64,000 bases of DNA from Neobacillus thermocopriae (lineage in GTDB: Bacteria > Bacillota > Bacilli > Bacillales > Cytobacillaceae), in contig NZ_JAAIUV010000005.1 in assembly GCF_010975035.1 (NCBI RefSeq), positions 85,653 to 149,652 on the forward strand, given 5' to 3'. Under the pieces are notes generated by a model. The model searched no databases. It had not been told where the DNA came from and saw nothing but the letters and a program-made list of their open reading frames with translations. The position numbers and the translations under genes were made by a program. This document shows positions 53,389 to 64,000 of the stretch, in pieces. How positions within the stretch are numbered: position 1 is the first letter of the stretch; each line of letters starts with the position of its first letter.

Positions 53389-55245
53389 TTAACTTTTATC
53401 AACAGCTATTTGAACTTGACTAGAGTACATTTGATAGTATTTTCCTTTTTTCTCCATCAATTGCTTATGAGATCCTGCCTCAATAATTTCCCCGTTATCA
53501 ATTACTATAATTAGATCAGCATGTCGAATGGTATTCAACCTGTGAGCAATAATAAAACTCGTTCGATCTTTCATTAAAGACGAGAATGCCTTTTGAATAT
53601 GAAGTTCTGTTCTTGTATCTATGTTGCTTGTTGCTTCATCTAAAATTAACAGTGACGGCTTAGCTAAAATCACTCTGGCAATGGCCAGCAGCTGACGTTC
53701 ACCTTGACTCAAATTCCCTCCATTTTCAGAAAGAACTGTGTCATACTTTCGTGGTAACCGTCTGATAAAAGCATCTGCTCCTGCCAACTGTGCCGCCCTC
53801 ACCACCTCATCATCCGTCGCATCAGACTTACCATACCTAATGTTTTCCTTGATCGTCCCTGAGAACAAATACGTATCTTGTAGTACAAAACCAAAGCTAC
53901 GCCTTAAACTATCCCTCGTATACTCACGAATATTTCGTCCATCTAAGAGGATTTTTCCATCAGTTACATCATAAAATCGGGTCAAGAGGTTAACGATCGT
54001 TGTTTTTCCTGCACCTGTAGGACCGACTAAGGCAATGCTGCTACCAACCTTGGCTTCAAAGTTAATATTTTTTAAAATAGGAACATCAGGACGGTAACCA
54101 AAGCTGACATTTTCGAACACCACGTGTCCCTTAGGGTTTGTTAACGGCACAGCATGTGGTGAATCAGCCGTCTCCTCCTGTTCATCCATAATTTCAAACA
54201 CACGCTCTGCACCGGCTACACCAGACTGGAGTATATTAAAAATATTAGCCAGGTCATTTAATGGCCGGACAAATTGTCTAGAATAGGTGATAAAACTCGC
54301 AATAGCTCCAACAGTTACATGACCTTTTATAGCCAAGGTACCTCCAACGATCGCGACAACCGCAAACCCAAAATTATTAATGACATTCATGATTGGCATT
54401 AAAAAACCAGACCAAATCTGCGCCTTAAAGCTAACCTGACGAAGACTATTATTCACTTCATTAAATTCCTGGATAACTTTTTCTTCATGATTAAAGGCTT
54501 TTACTACCTCAATACCAGAAATCGTCTCTTCAATATGTCCGTTTAATTTTCCAAGTTGTACTTGCTGATTTTTAAATAATATTTTTGTGCGTTTGGCAAT
54601 TGTCCTTGTTAGTAAAAACACTAATGGAACTGTAATTAGACTTGCTAGTGTCAATAGGGGACTGAGAATCAACATCATGACAAGAGAGCCACCGATGACG
54701 ATGACCCCAGACATTAATTGAGTAGTGGATTGAGAAATCGTACTACTAATATTATCCACATCATTGGAAAGCCGGCTCATCAATTCCCCATGTGTACGTG
54801 AATCAAAAAAAGAAATCGGTAGCTTCTGCAGTTTTTTAAATAGGGCTTCCCGCAAGTTTTTTACAATTCGCTGAGCAACACCTGCCATTAACCAACCTTG
54901 GAAAAAGTTGAGGGAGGCATTAGCAATATAAGCACTTGTTAAGATAATCAGCATGATTTCAAGGAAGTCAAAATCAACACTTTCATTGTTTGCCGTCATC
55001 GCATCAATCGCTTTTCCCATAAGATACGGGTTCATCAGCATCAAAATAGAATCTACTAAGATAAATAAAAAAATAAGCGTGAGAATTTTCTTCTCTTTGC
55101 CAATATAACCCCAGAGTCGCTTCAATGTTCCTTGAAAGTTTTTTGGTTTGATCACTTGCCCTCGGAAGTGGGCACCTCCGCCCGGTCTTATAGATAGTGG
55201 TCCTGAAGGGTTATTCTTCCCATGCATTCGTTTCTCGTTTGCCAT
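53389..55245 (-). CDS. Heterodimeric ABC exporter, canonical half
   Basis: 618-residue fused membrane/ATPase subunit. About 50 polar N-terminal residues (with GGGAHFRGQ) precede six membrane helices; the NBD has Walker A GPTGAGKTTIVNLLTRFYD (~410), signature NLSQGERQLLAIARV, Walker B LLILDEATSNIDTRTE with catalytic Glu, and switch IIAHRLNTIRHAD. Its ATG directly follows the stop of the partner gene. YfiC/BmrD/LmrD-type drug or lipid exporter; cargo unknown. Confidence 0.9.
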   Translation of the reverse strand: MANEKRMHGKNNPSGPLSIRPGGGAHFRGQVIKPKNFQGTLKRLWGYIGKEKKILTLIFLFILVDSILMLMNPYLMGKAIDAMTANNESVDFDFLEIMLIILTSAYIANASLNFFQGWLMAGVAQRIVKNLREALFKKLQKLPISFFDSRTHGELMSRLSNDVDNISSTISQSTTQLMSGVIVIGGSLVMMLILSPLLTLASLITVPLVFLLTRTIAKRTKILFKNQQVQLGKLNGHIEETISGIEVVKAFNHEEKVIQEFNEVNNSLRQVSFKAQIWSGFLMPIMNVINNFGFAVVAIVGGTLAIKGHVTVGAIASFITYSRQFVRPLNDLANIFNILQSGVAGAERVFEIMDEQEETADSPHAVPLTNPKGHVVFENVSFGYRPDVPILKNINFEAKVGSSIALVGPTGAGKTTIVNLLTRFYDVTDGKILLDGRNIREYTRDSLRRSFGFVLQDTYLFSGTIKENIRYGKSDATDDEVVRAAQLAGADAFIRRLPRKYDTVLSENGGNLSQGERQLLAIARVILAKPSLLILDEATSNIDTRTELHIQKAFSSLMKDRTSFIIAHRLNTIRHADLIIVIDNGEIIEAGSHKQLMEKKGKYYQMYSSQVQIAVDKS

Positions 55246-56970
55246 TTACACCACCTCCGTGCCCATTTGCGAGCGGTAAATTTCTTGGTAAACAACACAA
55301 TTCTTCATTAATTCCTGGTGGGTTCCTATTCCCACCACTTCACCTTGGTCAAGGACAATGATTTTATGTGCATCCATAATAGAAGAAATCTTTTGGGCAA
55401 CCAAGATGGTGGTTAAATCTTTGGTATATTTTTTTAAAGCTGCCTTCATTTTTGCTTCTGTTGCTGCATCAAGTGCACTTGTACTATCATCCAATATCAA
55501 AATTTCTGGTTTTTTAACCAATGCTCTGGAGATAGAAAGCCTCTGCTTTTGACCACCGGAAAAATTAACCCCACCTTGGCCAATTCTAGTTTCATATCCT
55601 TCCGGAGATGCGGCAATAAAATCGTGTGCACAGGCGATTTGGGCCGCGGTTTCAATTTCTTCCTGAGTAGCATCTTCTTTTCCCCAACGAATATTTTCAG
55701 CTATCGTCCCTGTAAACAATACATTTCGTTGTGGAACAAAAGCGATTTTCTTCCTTAGTTCCTTTGGATCCATCTCATGAATCTTTTCCCCATTAACTCT
55801 AATGGCCCCGCTCGTGACATCATAAAATCGAGGAATTAAACTAACCAATGTGCTTTTCCCAGAACCGGTCGAGCCAATGATGCCAACGGTTTCACCCGGA
55901 AGAATGGTCAAATTAATATTTTTTAAGACAGGTTCACTATTTTCAGGGGCATAGGAAAACGATACATTTTCAAAGTCAATTCTTCCTTTTTCGGCCTGTG
56001 ACAGGACTTGATTTTGCCACGTCAAATCATTCTCCTCAGTAAACACTTCACCAATTCTGGCAGCTGAAGCTTTTGCTCTGACAAACATAGAGAATACCAT
56101 GGAAATCATCATCAAAGAAAATAAGATTTGTGTCATATAGTTAATAAAAGCTATGATATGACCTACTTGTATTTCTCCTTTATTCACCCCTAAGCCGCCT
56201 AGCCATAAAACAACGACGATTCCAAGATTGACGGTCAACATAATTGCAGGGCTAAAAACAGACATAAGACGGTTTGCAGCAATAGATTGTTTTTTAAAAT
56301 GTTCATTTTCGTTAGCAAATTTAACTTCTTCAAACTCAAATCGGTTAAAGGCCTTTACTACACGCACCCCAGACAAATACTCTCGCAACACGCTGTTGAC
56401 TCGATCCAAGGCATTCTGAACCTTAGAAAAAAGAGGGAATCCTAGTTTCATATTAAAGAAGATTAGTAGGGCAACGATCGGGACAACAACGGCAAGGACA
56501 ATAGAAAGGTGGAGATTTAAACGTGTTGCCATAATCAAACCGCCGATGGCTAAAAGCGGAGCCTTCACAAAAATCCTCATTAAGCCATTAACAAAGATTT
56601 GCACCTGAGTTACATCGTTTGTTAACCTCGTTATTAAAGAAGCACGGTCAAATTTATTAATATTTTTAAAGCTAAGAGTTTGAATTTTTTTGAAAAGATC
56701 ATACCTTAGCTCGGCACCAAAATTTTGTGAGACAATACTAGCTAATATACTTCGAGTAGAAGCAGCAAGAGCACCAAAGGCGGTAATCAAAAGCATTAAT
56801 CCGCCCATTTTCATGACATATCCTATATCTCTTTTTGCAACGCCTTCGTCAATAATATTCGCCATTACCGTTGGTTGCAATAAATCGCATATTGTTTCTA
56901 TCGTAAGAAACAAAACGGCAATGCTAAATGCCTTACCATACTTTTTTGTGTACGTTGATAAAAATTTCAT
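55246..56970 (-). CDS. Heterodimeric ABC exporter, degenerate half
   Basis: About 574 residues from ATG 56970 (MKFLSTYTKKYGKAFS), 9 nt after TGGAG; a longer in-frame start has no ribosome site. Six membrane helices then an NBD with Walker A GSTGSGKSTLVSLIPRFYD, signature NFSGGQKQRLSISRAL and Walker B EILILDDSTSALDAAT, in which Asp replaces the catalytic Glu. The switch region reads LVAQKISSIMDAHK, Gln in place of His. These substitutions mark the non-hydrolysing site half of heterodimeric exporters such as YfiB/BmrC. First gene of the pair. Confidence 0.9.
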   Translation of the reverse strand: MKFLSTYTKKYGKAFSIAVLFLTIETICDLLQPTVMANIIDEGVAKRDIGYVMKMGGLMLLITAFGALAASTRSILASIVSQNFGAELRYDLFKKIQTLSFKNINKFDRASLITRLTNDVTQVQIFVNGLMRIFVKAPLLAIGGLIMATRLNLHLSIVLAVVVPIVALLIFFNMKLGFPLFSKVQNALDRVNSVLREYLSGVRVVKAFNRFEFEEVKFANENEHFKKQSIAANRLMSVFSPAIMLTVNLGIVVVLWLGGLGVNKGEIQVGHIIAFINYMTQILFSLMMISMVFSMFVRAKASAARIGEVFTEENDLTWQNQVLSQAEKGRIDFENVSFSYAPENSEPVLKNINLTILPGETVGIIGSTGSGKSTLVSLIPRFYDVTSGAIRVNGEKIHEMDPKELRKKIAFVPQRNVLFTGTIAENIRWGKEDATQEEIETAAQIACAHDFIAASPEGYETRIGQGGVNFSGGQKQRLSISRALVKKPEILILDDSTSALDAATEAKMKAALKKYTKDLTTILVAQKISSIMDAHKIIVLDQGEVVGIGTHQELMKNCVVYQEIYRSQMGTEVV

Positions 56971-57160
56971 TTGCTTCCACTCCAGACCGCCATTCATTTT
57001 ATAATGCTATTATAATTTCGATTTCCTAAACAAAACAATGAATTAGTTTTGAGTGGTAGATATCTCAAGGATGAACAATACTCTTGGTACGCAGACTATT
57101 ATTGCAGATGGGGCGTGTTACTTGAGGGTAGGATCGTTTTACTTTATGACAGCATACAAT

Positions 57161-57193
57161 AAAAACCGGTCCTCTCTAGGGACCGGTTTACAA
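57161..57193 (-). terminator. Terminator after the ASCH gene
   Basis: AAACCGGTCC pairs with GGACCGGTTT around 7 nt; on the minus strand TTTTTATT follows. Confidence 0.85.
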
Positions 57194-57541
57194 TTATTTT
57201 TCCTCTAGCGGACGAAACTCATGGACCCAAACCCGCATTTGCGGTAGCCATGGCATTCCAGGATGTAAGGATAGAATCGATTGTTTATATTCTTCTAATG
57301 ATTCGTAGCCTTCACTGCGGGCATCTTCATCAGTCAATTCACCCAAGCTTTGAGAGTAAACCTTTTCAACCACAAATTTACGACCTTCAAGTGTCATGAT
57401 TTCACCAGGGTCAGCATACCTTCCATTGCGGCGTGTTGCTGTTTTTTTACCAGCTAATACCTTTTTTATATCCTCTTCCAACGTTATCAAACGATCAATC
57501 GTACATGTTTTTGGGGGTAAAGAGTGATTTTCATGTGTCAT
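57194..57541 (-). CDS. ASCH domain protein
   Basis: 115-residue protein with an ASCH fold, a PUA-like beta barrel thought to bind RNA or act as amidohydrolase in some relatives. Diagnostic segments: VLAGKKTATRRNGRYADPGE, a basic loop with conserved Lys and Arg, and SLGELTDEDARSEGYESLEE. GGAAGGAGG precedes the ATG. Alone in its transcription unit; substrate unknown. Confidence 0.82.
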   Translation of the reverse strand: MTHENHSLPPKTCTIDRLITLEEDIKKVLAGKKTATRRNGRYADPGEIMTLEGRKFVVEKVYSQSLGELTDEDARSEGYESLEEYKQSILSLHPGMPWLPQMRVWVHEFRPLEEK

Positions 57542-57780
57542 TAAGTTTTCCTCCTTCCAATATCAGTTATTTATATTATCATTAATAATCATAAAATAAA
57601 AATAACCTGAATTAGACCGTACATTATTACCGGATAATAGTTTTTCAAACACTCCTAACATACAGTAAACCCTTTCACCAATTTTATAAGAAAAGCTTTA
57701 ACTTCCCTAAAAAGTGTAACCGCTCTCCTAAAGTGATATGATATTTATGTAATTATTAACAATAAGGGGAGTAGTGAATA

Positions 57781-59013
57781 ATGAAAAACGAACTGATTGA
57801 ACGATTTACTTCCTATGTCAAGATTGACACGCAGTCGGATGAAAGTAGTGATACTTGTCCTTCTACAGAAGGTCAGTGGGAACTTTTACGCCTGTTAGTC
57901 GAAGAGCTAAAAGAAATTGGCATGGAAGAGGTAACCATTGATGAGAATGGTTATGTCATGGCAACCTTACCTTCTAACACCGATAAAGAGGTACCAACGA
58001 TTGGATTCTTGGCCCATGTTGACACAGCCACCGATTTTACTGGCAAAAATGTCAACCCACAAATTATCGAAAACTATGATGGCGGCGATATTACTTTAAA
58101 CGAAGCGCTTAATGTGGTTATGTCTACGAAGGACTTTCCTAATCTTTCTAATTATAAAGGCCATACATTAATCACCACTGACGGCACTACGCTTCTTGGG
58201 GCAGATAATAAAGCAGGCATAACTGAAATTATGACCGCTATGGCATATCTCATCCAACATCCAGAAATTAAACATGGTAAGGTGCGCGTTGCATTTACAC
58301 CTGATGAAGAAATTGGCAGAGGCCCCCATAAGTTTGACGTTGCGGCGTTTAATGCCAAATACGCCTACACAGTTGACGGTGGTCCACTTGGAGAGTTGGA
58401 ATATGAAAGCTTTAATGCAGCAGCGGCAAAAATCACAATCAAAGGGAACAATATTCACCCTGGATCAGCAAAAGATAAAATGGTCAACTCCATGAAAATT
58501 GCTATGGAATTACATAACCAACTCCCTGCACAAGAGGCTCCTGAACACACCGAAGGATATGAGGGCTTTTATCATCTGATTTCTTTTAACGGTGAGGTCG
58601 AACAAACACAGCTTTATTACATTATTCGCGACCATGACCGAGAAAAATTTAATCAGCGAAAAGCAACGATAGAATCCATCGTCCAATCCTTAAATAAAAA
58701 ATATGGAAATGAAACGATCCAACTCGAACTAAAAGACCAATATTACAATATGCGTGAAAAAATTGAGCCAGTTTTTGAGATTGTTGAAATTGCCCAACAG
58801 GCGATGGAGAGCTTGGGTATCAAGCCGGTTATTAAACCGATTCGAGGAGGTACTGACGGTTCGCAGTTGTCCTTTATGGGTCTTCCGACACCAAACATCT
58901 TTACAGGCGGAGAAAATTTCCACGGTAAATACGAGTTTATTTCCGTTGATAATATGATCAAAGCTACCAAAACGATTATTGAGATTATAAAACTTTTTGA
59001 GCAAAAAGCCTAA
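57781..59013 (+). CDS. pepT: Peptidase T
   Basis: Zinc tripeptidase removing N-terminal residues from tripeptides in the cytoplasm. 410 residues, the family size. Metal and catalytic residues are seen in [13 protein letters not shown] (~80), [17 protein letters not shown] (~140), [15 protein letters not shown] (~175), [14 protein letters not shown] (~200) and the C-terminal [19 protein letters not shown] precedes the ATG. Monocistronic, followed by a long nested hairpin. Confidence 0.95.
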   Translation: MKNELIERFTSYVKIDTQSDESSDTCPSTEGQWELLRLLVEELKEIGMEEVTIDENGYVMATLPSNTDKEVPTIGFLAHVDTATDFTGKNVNPQIIENYDGGDITLNEALNVVMSTKDFPNLSNYKGHTLITTDGTTLLGADNKAGITEIMTAMAYLIQHPEIKHGKVRVAFTPDEEIGRGPHKFDVAAFNAKYAYTVDGGPLGELEYESFNAAAAKITIKGNNIHPGSAKDKMVNSMKIAMELHNQLPAQEAPEHTEGYEGFYHLISFNGEVEQTQLYYIIRDHDREKFNQRKATIESIVQSLNKKYGNETIQLELKDQYYNMREKIEPVFEIVEIAQQAMESLGIKPVIKPIRGGTDGSQLSFMGLPTPNIFTGGENFHGKYEFISVDNMIKATKTIIEIIKLFEQKA

Positions 59014-59110
59014 ACATATTAAAAAAAGAGCTCGACCAAGCAAAGTGTTCGACTCACAATACATTTGATTCAATTAAGAATCAAGAAAAATCAGACTCTA
59101 TTAGGCTAAT

Positions 59111-59182
59111 AAAGGTCCTTGGCACACTTCTTTGATACCATCTTATTAGAAGGTATATCAATCTGTACCTAGGACCTTTTTT
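59111..59182 (+). terminator. Long nested hairpin terminator after pepT
   Basis: AAAGGTCCT (59111-59119) pairs with AGGACCTTT (59171-59179); inside, TTGATACC (59132-59139) pairs with GGTATATCAA (59152-59161). T6 tail. Same layout as 27198-27309 and 28171-28252. Confidence 0.8.
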
Positions 59183-59264
59183 ATCTTCAGCCTATAAGAC
59201 CGAACCAATCAAAAAAATTATTCAGACAAAAAATAGCGGGGAATATGGGGGGTTCCTAATCTTC

Positions 59265-60842
59265 TTATACTTTCTCTTTAGAAAAGGGGAGCGGAAAGAT
59301 TTCGGACAACCTTTTCACCTGTCCATCATTCCCCTTATAAACAATATGGTCACGAGTAAATTTCCGAGGAGAATCAAGACCGCAAGCAGCAGCTAAAGCA
59401 AATAGCCCTTGACGGACGGTGACAATATAATTCATGACACGCCATTTCTTTTCATCCGGAACAAGCGCTTCCTGCTGCTTCGGATCTGTTGTTGTCACCC
59501 CAGCTGGACATTTACCGGTATGGCACTGCATGGCCATAATACAACCATTGGCAATCATAAAGCCCCGTGCGGAATTAACCGCATCCGCGCCTATCGCCAA
59601 GGCTATCGCAATTTTATCAGCTGAAATCAACTTGCCAGATGCAAATATTTTTATACGATCCCTAACATCATATTGGTGGACTTTATCTACAACCGCAACA
59701 AGAGCAGAATACAAGGGCAAACCCATCGTATCAGCCATTGCCTTATACGTGGCTCCTGATCCGCCTTCACTCCCATCCACCGTAATGAAATCAGGATAAA
59801 TTTCCAACTGTTTCATTGTTTCAAAAAGCACATCTAAATTTAATGAGTGACCAACAACTATTTTGATTCCAACTGGTTTGCCACTTACCTCCTGCAATTG
59901 CTTAATAAATGTTAAGGCTTCTTTTGAATTGCGCAAAAATGAAAATCGGTTTGGAGAGATAATCGTTTCTCCCTCTTTTACTTTGCGAATCTTTGCCACC
60001 TTTGCTGTTACTTTTTCCCCTTCAAGATGTCCCCCTTGAAATTTGGCCCCTTGGCCAAATTTCAGCTCAAATGCTTTGATTAATGGGTGCTCCGCAGCTT
60101 TTTTAAATTCATTGATTGAAAAATTCCCATTTTGATCACGAAAACCAAATAAACCAGGGCCGATTTGAGCTATGACATCAGCTCCTCCTGCCAAATGTTC
60201 CGGCGCAATTCCACCTTCACCCGTATTAATCCAAGAACCTCCAGCCATTTGGCATCCATATCCAGTAGAAAGAATATAATTTTCACCAACGGAGCCGTAA
60301 GAGGTCGCCGATACGCCAAATGGTCCGTAAAGTTTCCATGAATTTTGGCGTTCCGGGCCAACAACAATCGCATCATCTTCCGAATAAAGCCAGCGCGATG
60401 TTTTGTCTTTCACAAGATGTTCACGGCGGAAAAATAACCCTTCATGATCTATTTTATATTTCATCCCTTGAACTTCTTCCTGATGGCCAACCTGAAGTTC
60501 CTCTTTTAGCCGTGGAAACAAATCATTTGCGATATAATAACCAGGACCGTCAAAATCCCGTTTGGAACCAAAACTAATGAGATCACTTCGATATTTTGCT
60601 GAAAAGACAATCCCTAAATAGTCCGAACGTGAAAAGGGCCGGGATCCGTTATCATCGTCAAACCAGTACTGCCGGAGCTTTGGGCCCAAATTCTCTAGTG
60701 CATAACGAATCCATCCGAAATACGGGTAGGAGCGAATAATGGAATGCTGAGGTTTTTTTGCCAAATTACGCAGCCAAAGAATAAGGTAAAGCGGTCCTCC
60801 AATAAAAACAATCAAAAGAATAGCAAGAATGATCCATAACAT
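59265..60842 (-). CDS. FMN-binding glutamate synthase family protein (YerD-like)
   Basis: 525-residue protein with one N-terminal membrane segment (LWIILAILLIVFIGGPLYLI) followed by the FMN/Fe-S barrel domain of glutamate synthase large subunit: ISPNRFSFLRNSKEALTFIK, GGSGATYKAMADTMGLPLYS, and the cluster region MAMQCHTGKCPAGVTTTDP. The glutaminase domain and the C-terminal helix of GltA/GltB are absent, so it cannot use glutamine on its own. ATG 60842 follows GGAGG. Adjacent to gltC and gdhA. Physiological reaction unknown. Confidence 0.85.
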   Translation of the reverse strand: MLWIILAILLIVFIGGPLYLILWLRNLAKKPQHSIIRSYPYFGWIRYALENLGPKLRQYWFDDDNGSRPFSRSDYLGIVFSAKYRSDLISFGSKRDFDGPGYYIANDLFPRLKEELQVGHQEEVQGMKYKIDHEGLFFRREHLVKDKTSRWLYSEDDAIVVGPERQNSWKLYGPFGVSATSYGSVGENYILSTGYGCQMAGGSWINTGEGGIAPEHLAGGADVIAQIGPGLFGFRDQNGNFSINEFKKAAEHPLIKAFELKFGQGAKFQGGHLEGEKVTAKVAKIRKVKEGETIISPNRFSFLRNSKEALTFIKQLQEVSGKPVGIKIVVGHSLNLDVLFETMKQLEIYPDFITVDGSEGGSGATYKAMADTMGLPLYSALVAVVDKVHQYDVRDRIKIFASGKLISADKIAIALAIGADAVNSARGFMIANGCIMAMQCHTGKCPAGVTTTDPKQQEALVPDEKKWRVMNYIVTVRQGLFALAAACGLDSPRKFTRDHIVYKGNDGQVKRLSEIFPLPFSKEKV

Positions 60843-60954
60843 CAAAAGCCCTCCTGCTCTCTTATTTGGCCTTATAAAAGGATCTACCTTACCTTAAAAC
60901 ATATGTATGTGCTTCATGTTTCATATCAAAAACAAGGTAGTTTTTCAATCGGTA

Positions 60955-61860
60955 TTAATTCTGAAAGCGATCAAGCATGCCGAAAAATTCACTCAAAAAC
61001 TCATAAAATAACATCTCGGTCGGTAGTAGTTTACGATCAGTCGGGATAATGACCCCAACAGTACGTGTTACATTTGGTTCAATTAGTGGAATTTTTACCG
61101 TTGAACGAGGAACACTATCCATTAATGTAATTTCTGGTATCAGGGTAACACCTAGTCCTGCTGAAACTAACCCTTTTATTGCATCAATATCCTGTCCTTC
61201 AAAAGCCACATTTGGCTTAAAGCCTTGCTGGGAACAGGCCTTAACAATAATTTCCCGTAAAATAAAGTCTTGAGGGAACAAAATAAATGGATCATCCCTA
61301 AGTTGGCTTAATTTCAAAAAAGGGCTATTGGCCAAGCGATGGTTATAAGGCAGTAAGGCCACAATTTTTTCTGTAAAAAGCGTTCTCCCCTTTATTTTCT
61401 TTTCTTTTTTCGGCACAGGTCCAATTAGAGCAAGATTGAATTCTCCCTTCACAACACCATCTATAAGATAGGAATAGGAACCCTGATTTAATTGGAATTT
61501 CACTTCCGGATAGTGTTCGCGAAAGGCGGAGATGGCAGCAGGCAATGTGTGAGCAGCAAGACTGCTAGGAAAACCAATGCGGACAACCCCTTTTTCAGGA
61601 TCTAAGTATTCCTCAATCTCCCGCTTTGCATTTTCAATTAGCTTTACCGCCTGCAACATATGTTGTAGAAACCTCTCCCCAATAGGAGTCAACTTAACAT
61701 TCCTTCCTTCACGGAAAAACAGGCTTACCCCCAATTCTTCCTCTAGATTAACAATCTGCCGGCTAACCGCTGATTGTGCTACATGCAATTCATGAGCTGC
61801 CTCTGTCACGTGCTCTCTTTTAGCAACTTCGATAAAATATTTAATCTGTCTCAATTCCAT
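60955..61860 (-). CDS. gltC: LysR-family regulator GltC
   Basis: 301-residue LysR regulator; in B. subtilis GltC activates gltAB in response to 2-oxoglutarate. The start at 61860 (MELRQIKYFIEVAKREHVTE) matches GltC. HTH at 18-37 (AAHELHVAQSAVSRQIVNLE). IGFPSSLAAHTLPAAISAFRE and GQDIDAIKGLVSAGLGVTLI follow in the effector domain. The ribosome site is weak. It is divergent from gdhA, so the shared region is its probable site of autorepression and activation. Confidence 0.85.
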   Translation of the reverse strand: MELRQIKYFIEVAKREHVTEAAHELHVAQSAVSRQIVNLEEELGVSLFFREGRNVKLTPIGERFLQHMLQAVKLIENAKREIEEYLDPEKGVVRIGFPSSLAAHTLPAAISAFREHYPEVKFQLNQGSYSYLIDGVVKGEFNLALIGPVPKKEKKIKGRTLFTEKIVALLPYNHRLANSPFLKLSQLRDDPFILFPQDFILREIIVKACSQQGFKPNVAFEGQDIDAIKGLVSAGLGVTLIPEITLMDSVPRSTVKIPLIEPNVTRTVGVIIPTDRKLLPTEMLFYEFLSEFFGMLDRFQN

Positions 61861-61888
61861 AACAATCAATACCCTACCCTATTTTTCT

Positions 61889-61940
61889 ATTAATCTAATT
61901 TTAGCATTAATCTCATCTATTATTCGTATTGCTTAGATTA
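61889..61940. promoter_or_regulatory. Candidate GltC binding region between gltC and gdhA
   Basis: ATTAATCT occurs twice as direct repeats (61889-61896 and 61906-61913) and AGATTA, its inverted form, at 61935-61940. The spacing forms AATCT-N21-AGATT, compatible with a LysR dyad. Located in the 163-nt divergent region. Confidence 0.4.
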
Positions 61941-62011
61941 TTTTTTCATTATAAAATTAATAAATCGTAATAAAAAGAATATTCAGTTAATATTTACTTA
62001 TTTTTACATAA

Positions 62012-63406
<1,395 letters not shown>

Positions 63407-63414
63407 TAAGATAC

Positions 63415-63440
63415 AATCCCCTTTTTCAAGGGGATTTCAG
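63415..63440 (+). terminator. gdhA terminator
   Basis: AATCCCCTT pairs with AAGGGGATT around 4 nt; the T-tail is short. Confidence 0.65.
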
Positions 63441-63442
63441 AC

Positions 63443-64000
63443 TGTCGACAAAATCCTTTTTTAAAGGATTTTGTCGACATTTTTTGTATAATTATGTCAT
63501 AGAATATCGAGGTGATATTGAAATGCTTACTAAAAATACACAAGTAAATCGAGATCAATTAGAAATGATTACTTTAGACCAGCTGGTTCCTGAAAATCAC
63601 TTGGTTCGTAAGATAGAAGCTGCTATTGATTTTTCATTTATATATAAATTAGTTGAGAATATGTATTCATCTGAACGTGGTCGTCCAAGTATTGACCCTG
63701 TTGTATTAATTAAGATGGCTTTTATTCAATATACCTTCGGTATTCGCTCTATGCGCAAAACTATTGAAGAAATTGAAACAAACCTTGCTTATCGTTGGTT
63801 CTTAGGTTTTGGGTTTCATGATAAAGTCCCCCACTTCTCAACCTTCGGAAAAAACTATGAAAGACGTTTCAAGGATACAGATCTATTTCAAAAAATCTTC
63901 TACCGCATTCTAAAAGAAGCTTCTGATAAAAAGTTGATTAGTGCTGAACATGTATTTATTGATTCTACGCATGTTAAAGCAAGTGCAAATAAACGTAAAT
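63443..64000 (+). mobile_element. IS1182-family insertion sequence, left part
   Basis: Begins at or near a perfect 17-bp palindrome (63443-63459 TGTCGACAAAATCCTTT with 63463-63479), followed by T7, then an IS1182 transposase gene running off the window. The palindrome may be the IS terminus with a built-in hairpin that blocks incoming transcription from gdhA. The exact left boundary and target duplication cannot be fixed with only one end visible. Confidence 0.75.
63523..64000 (+). CDS. IS1182-family transposase (C-terminus beyond window)
   Basis: 159 codons from ATG 63523, preceded by GAGGTG. The product opens MLTKNTQVNRDQLEMITLDQ then LVPENHLVRKIEAAIDFSFI, has SSERGRPSIDPVVLIKMAFI, QYTFGIRSMRKTIEEIETNL and FSTFGKNYERRF, the IS1182 N-terminal DUF772-like domain. 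HVFIDSTHVKASANKRK at the window edge holds the first catalytic Asp of the DDE triad. The frame is intact as far as it can be seen. Confidence 0.92.
   Translation, partial: MLTKNTQVNRDQLEMITLDQLVPENHLVRKIEAAIDFSFIYKLVENMYSSERGRPSIDPVVLIKMAFIQYTFGIRSMRKTIEEIETNLAYRWFLGFGFHDKVPHFSTFGKNYERRFKDTDLFQKIFYRILKEASDKKLISAEHVFIDSTHVKASANKRK

Overview
The window comes from a low-GC, endospore-forming Bacillaceae chromosome. Strong AGGAGG-type ribosome sites, spore genes (sspH, an sspE-like gene, gerQ, rsfA, pbpG) and long synteny with the Bacillus subtilis yw- region (fadF, clsB, argS, ywiB, speB, speE, pbpG, ywhD, ywhC, ywhB, ywgA, ywfO, rsfA, lipL, pta, hemQ, gerQ, ywdK, ywdI, pdxK) all support this. 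A Bacillus/Neobacillus-like genus is the best guess; the assignment is inference. No rRNA or tRNA gene, CRISPR array or prophage was seen.

Layout. 1-8.1 kb: a minus-strand fatty/branched-acid operon (thiolase, 3-hydroxybutyryl-CoA dehydrogenase, two acyl-CoA dehydrogenases, TetR repressor, fused isobutyryl-CoA mutase icmF, cut by the window edge). 8.2-10.5 kb: fadF, the electron-transfer partner of acyl-CoA dehydrogenases. Its promoter carries an 18-bp palindrome that recurs upstream of the thiolase operon, so both units look like one TetR regulon. 10.5-34.3 kb: the conserved housekeeping and spore block, plus a partial molybdenum cofactor set (moeB, moaD, moaE, mobA), pdxK, and yojF-bshB2 for bacillithiol. 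34.4-35.9 kb: an amino acid permease.

36.4-43.1 kb: a seven-gene nitrous oxide reductase operon of the clade II (Sec-exported) type: membrane cytochrome c, NosZ with all CuZ and CuA ligands, NosB-like membrane protein, NosD, NosY, NosF and a lipoprotein joining a YtkA-like domain to a SurA-N-like domain. No NosL or NosR is present. An FNR-like palindrome lies 62 nt before the first gene. This is the most distinctive accessory unit in the window.

43.4-64.0 kb: HAD phosphatase, AlkD-type repair protein, small SASP, a duplicated P-loop ATPase, the branched-chain amino acid importer livJHMGF with a CodY-like box at its promoter, a NiaP-type MFS transporter, a heterodimeric ABC exporter, an ASCH protein, pepT, a YerD-type glutamate synthase-like protein, gltC divergent from an NADP-type gdhA, and the start of an IS1182-family element running off the right edge.

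Non-coding structure is rich: most gene ends have clear intrinsic terminators; three gene ends carry unusually long nested hairpins of shared design; and a dispersed intergenic repeat occurs at four places. Several catabolite (cre) sites link carbon metabolism genes, the best one sitting at an activating position upstream of pta.
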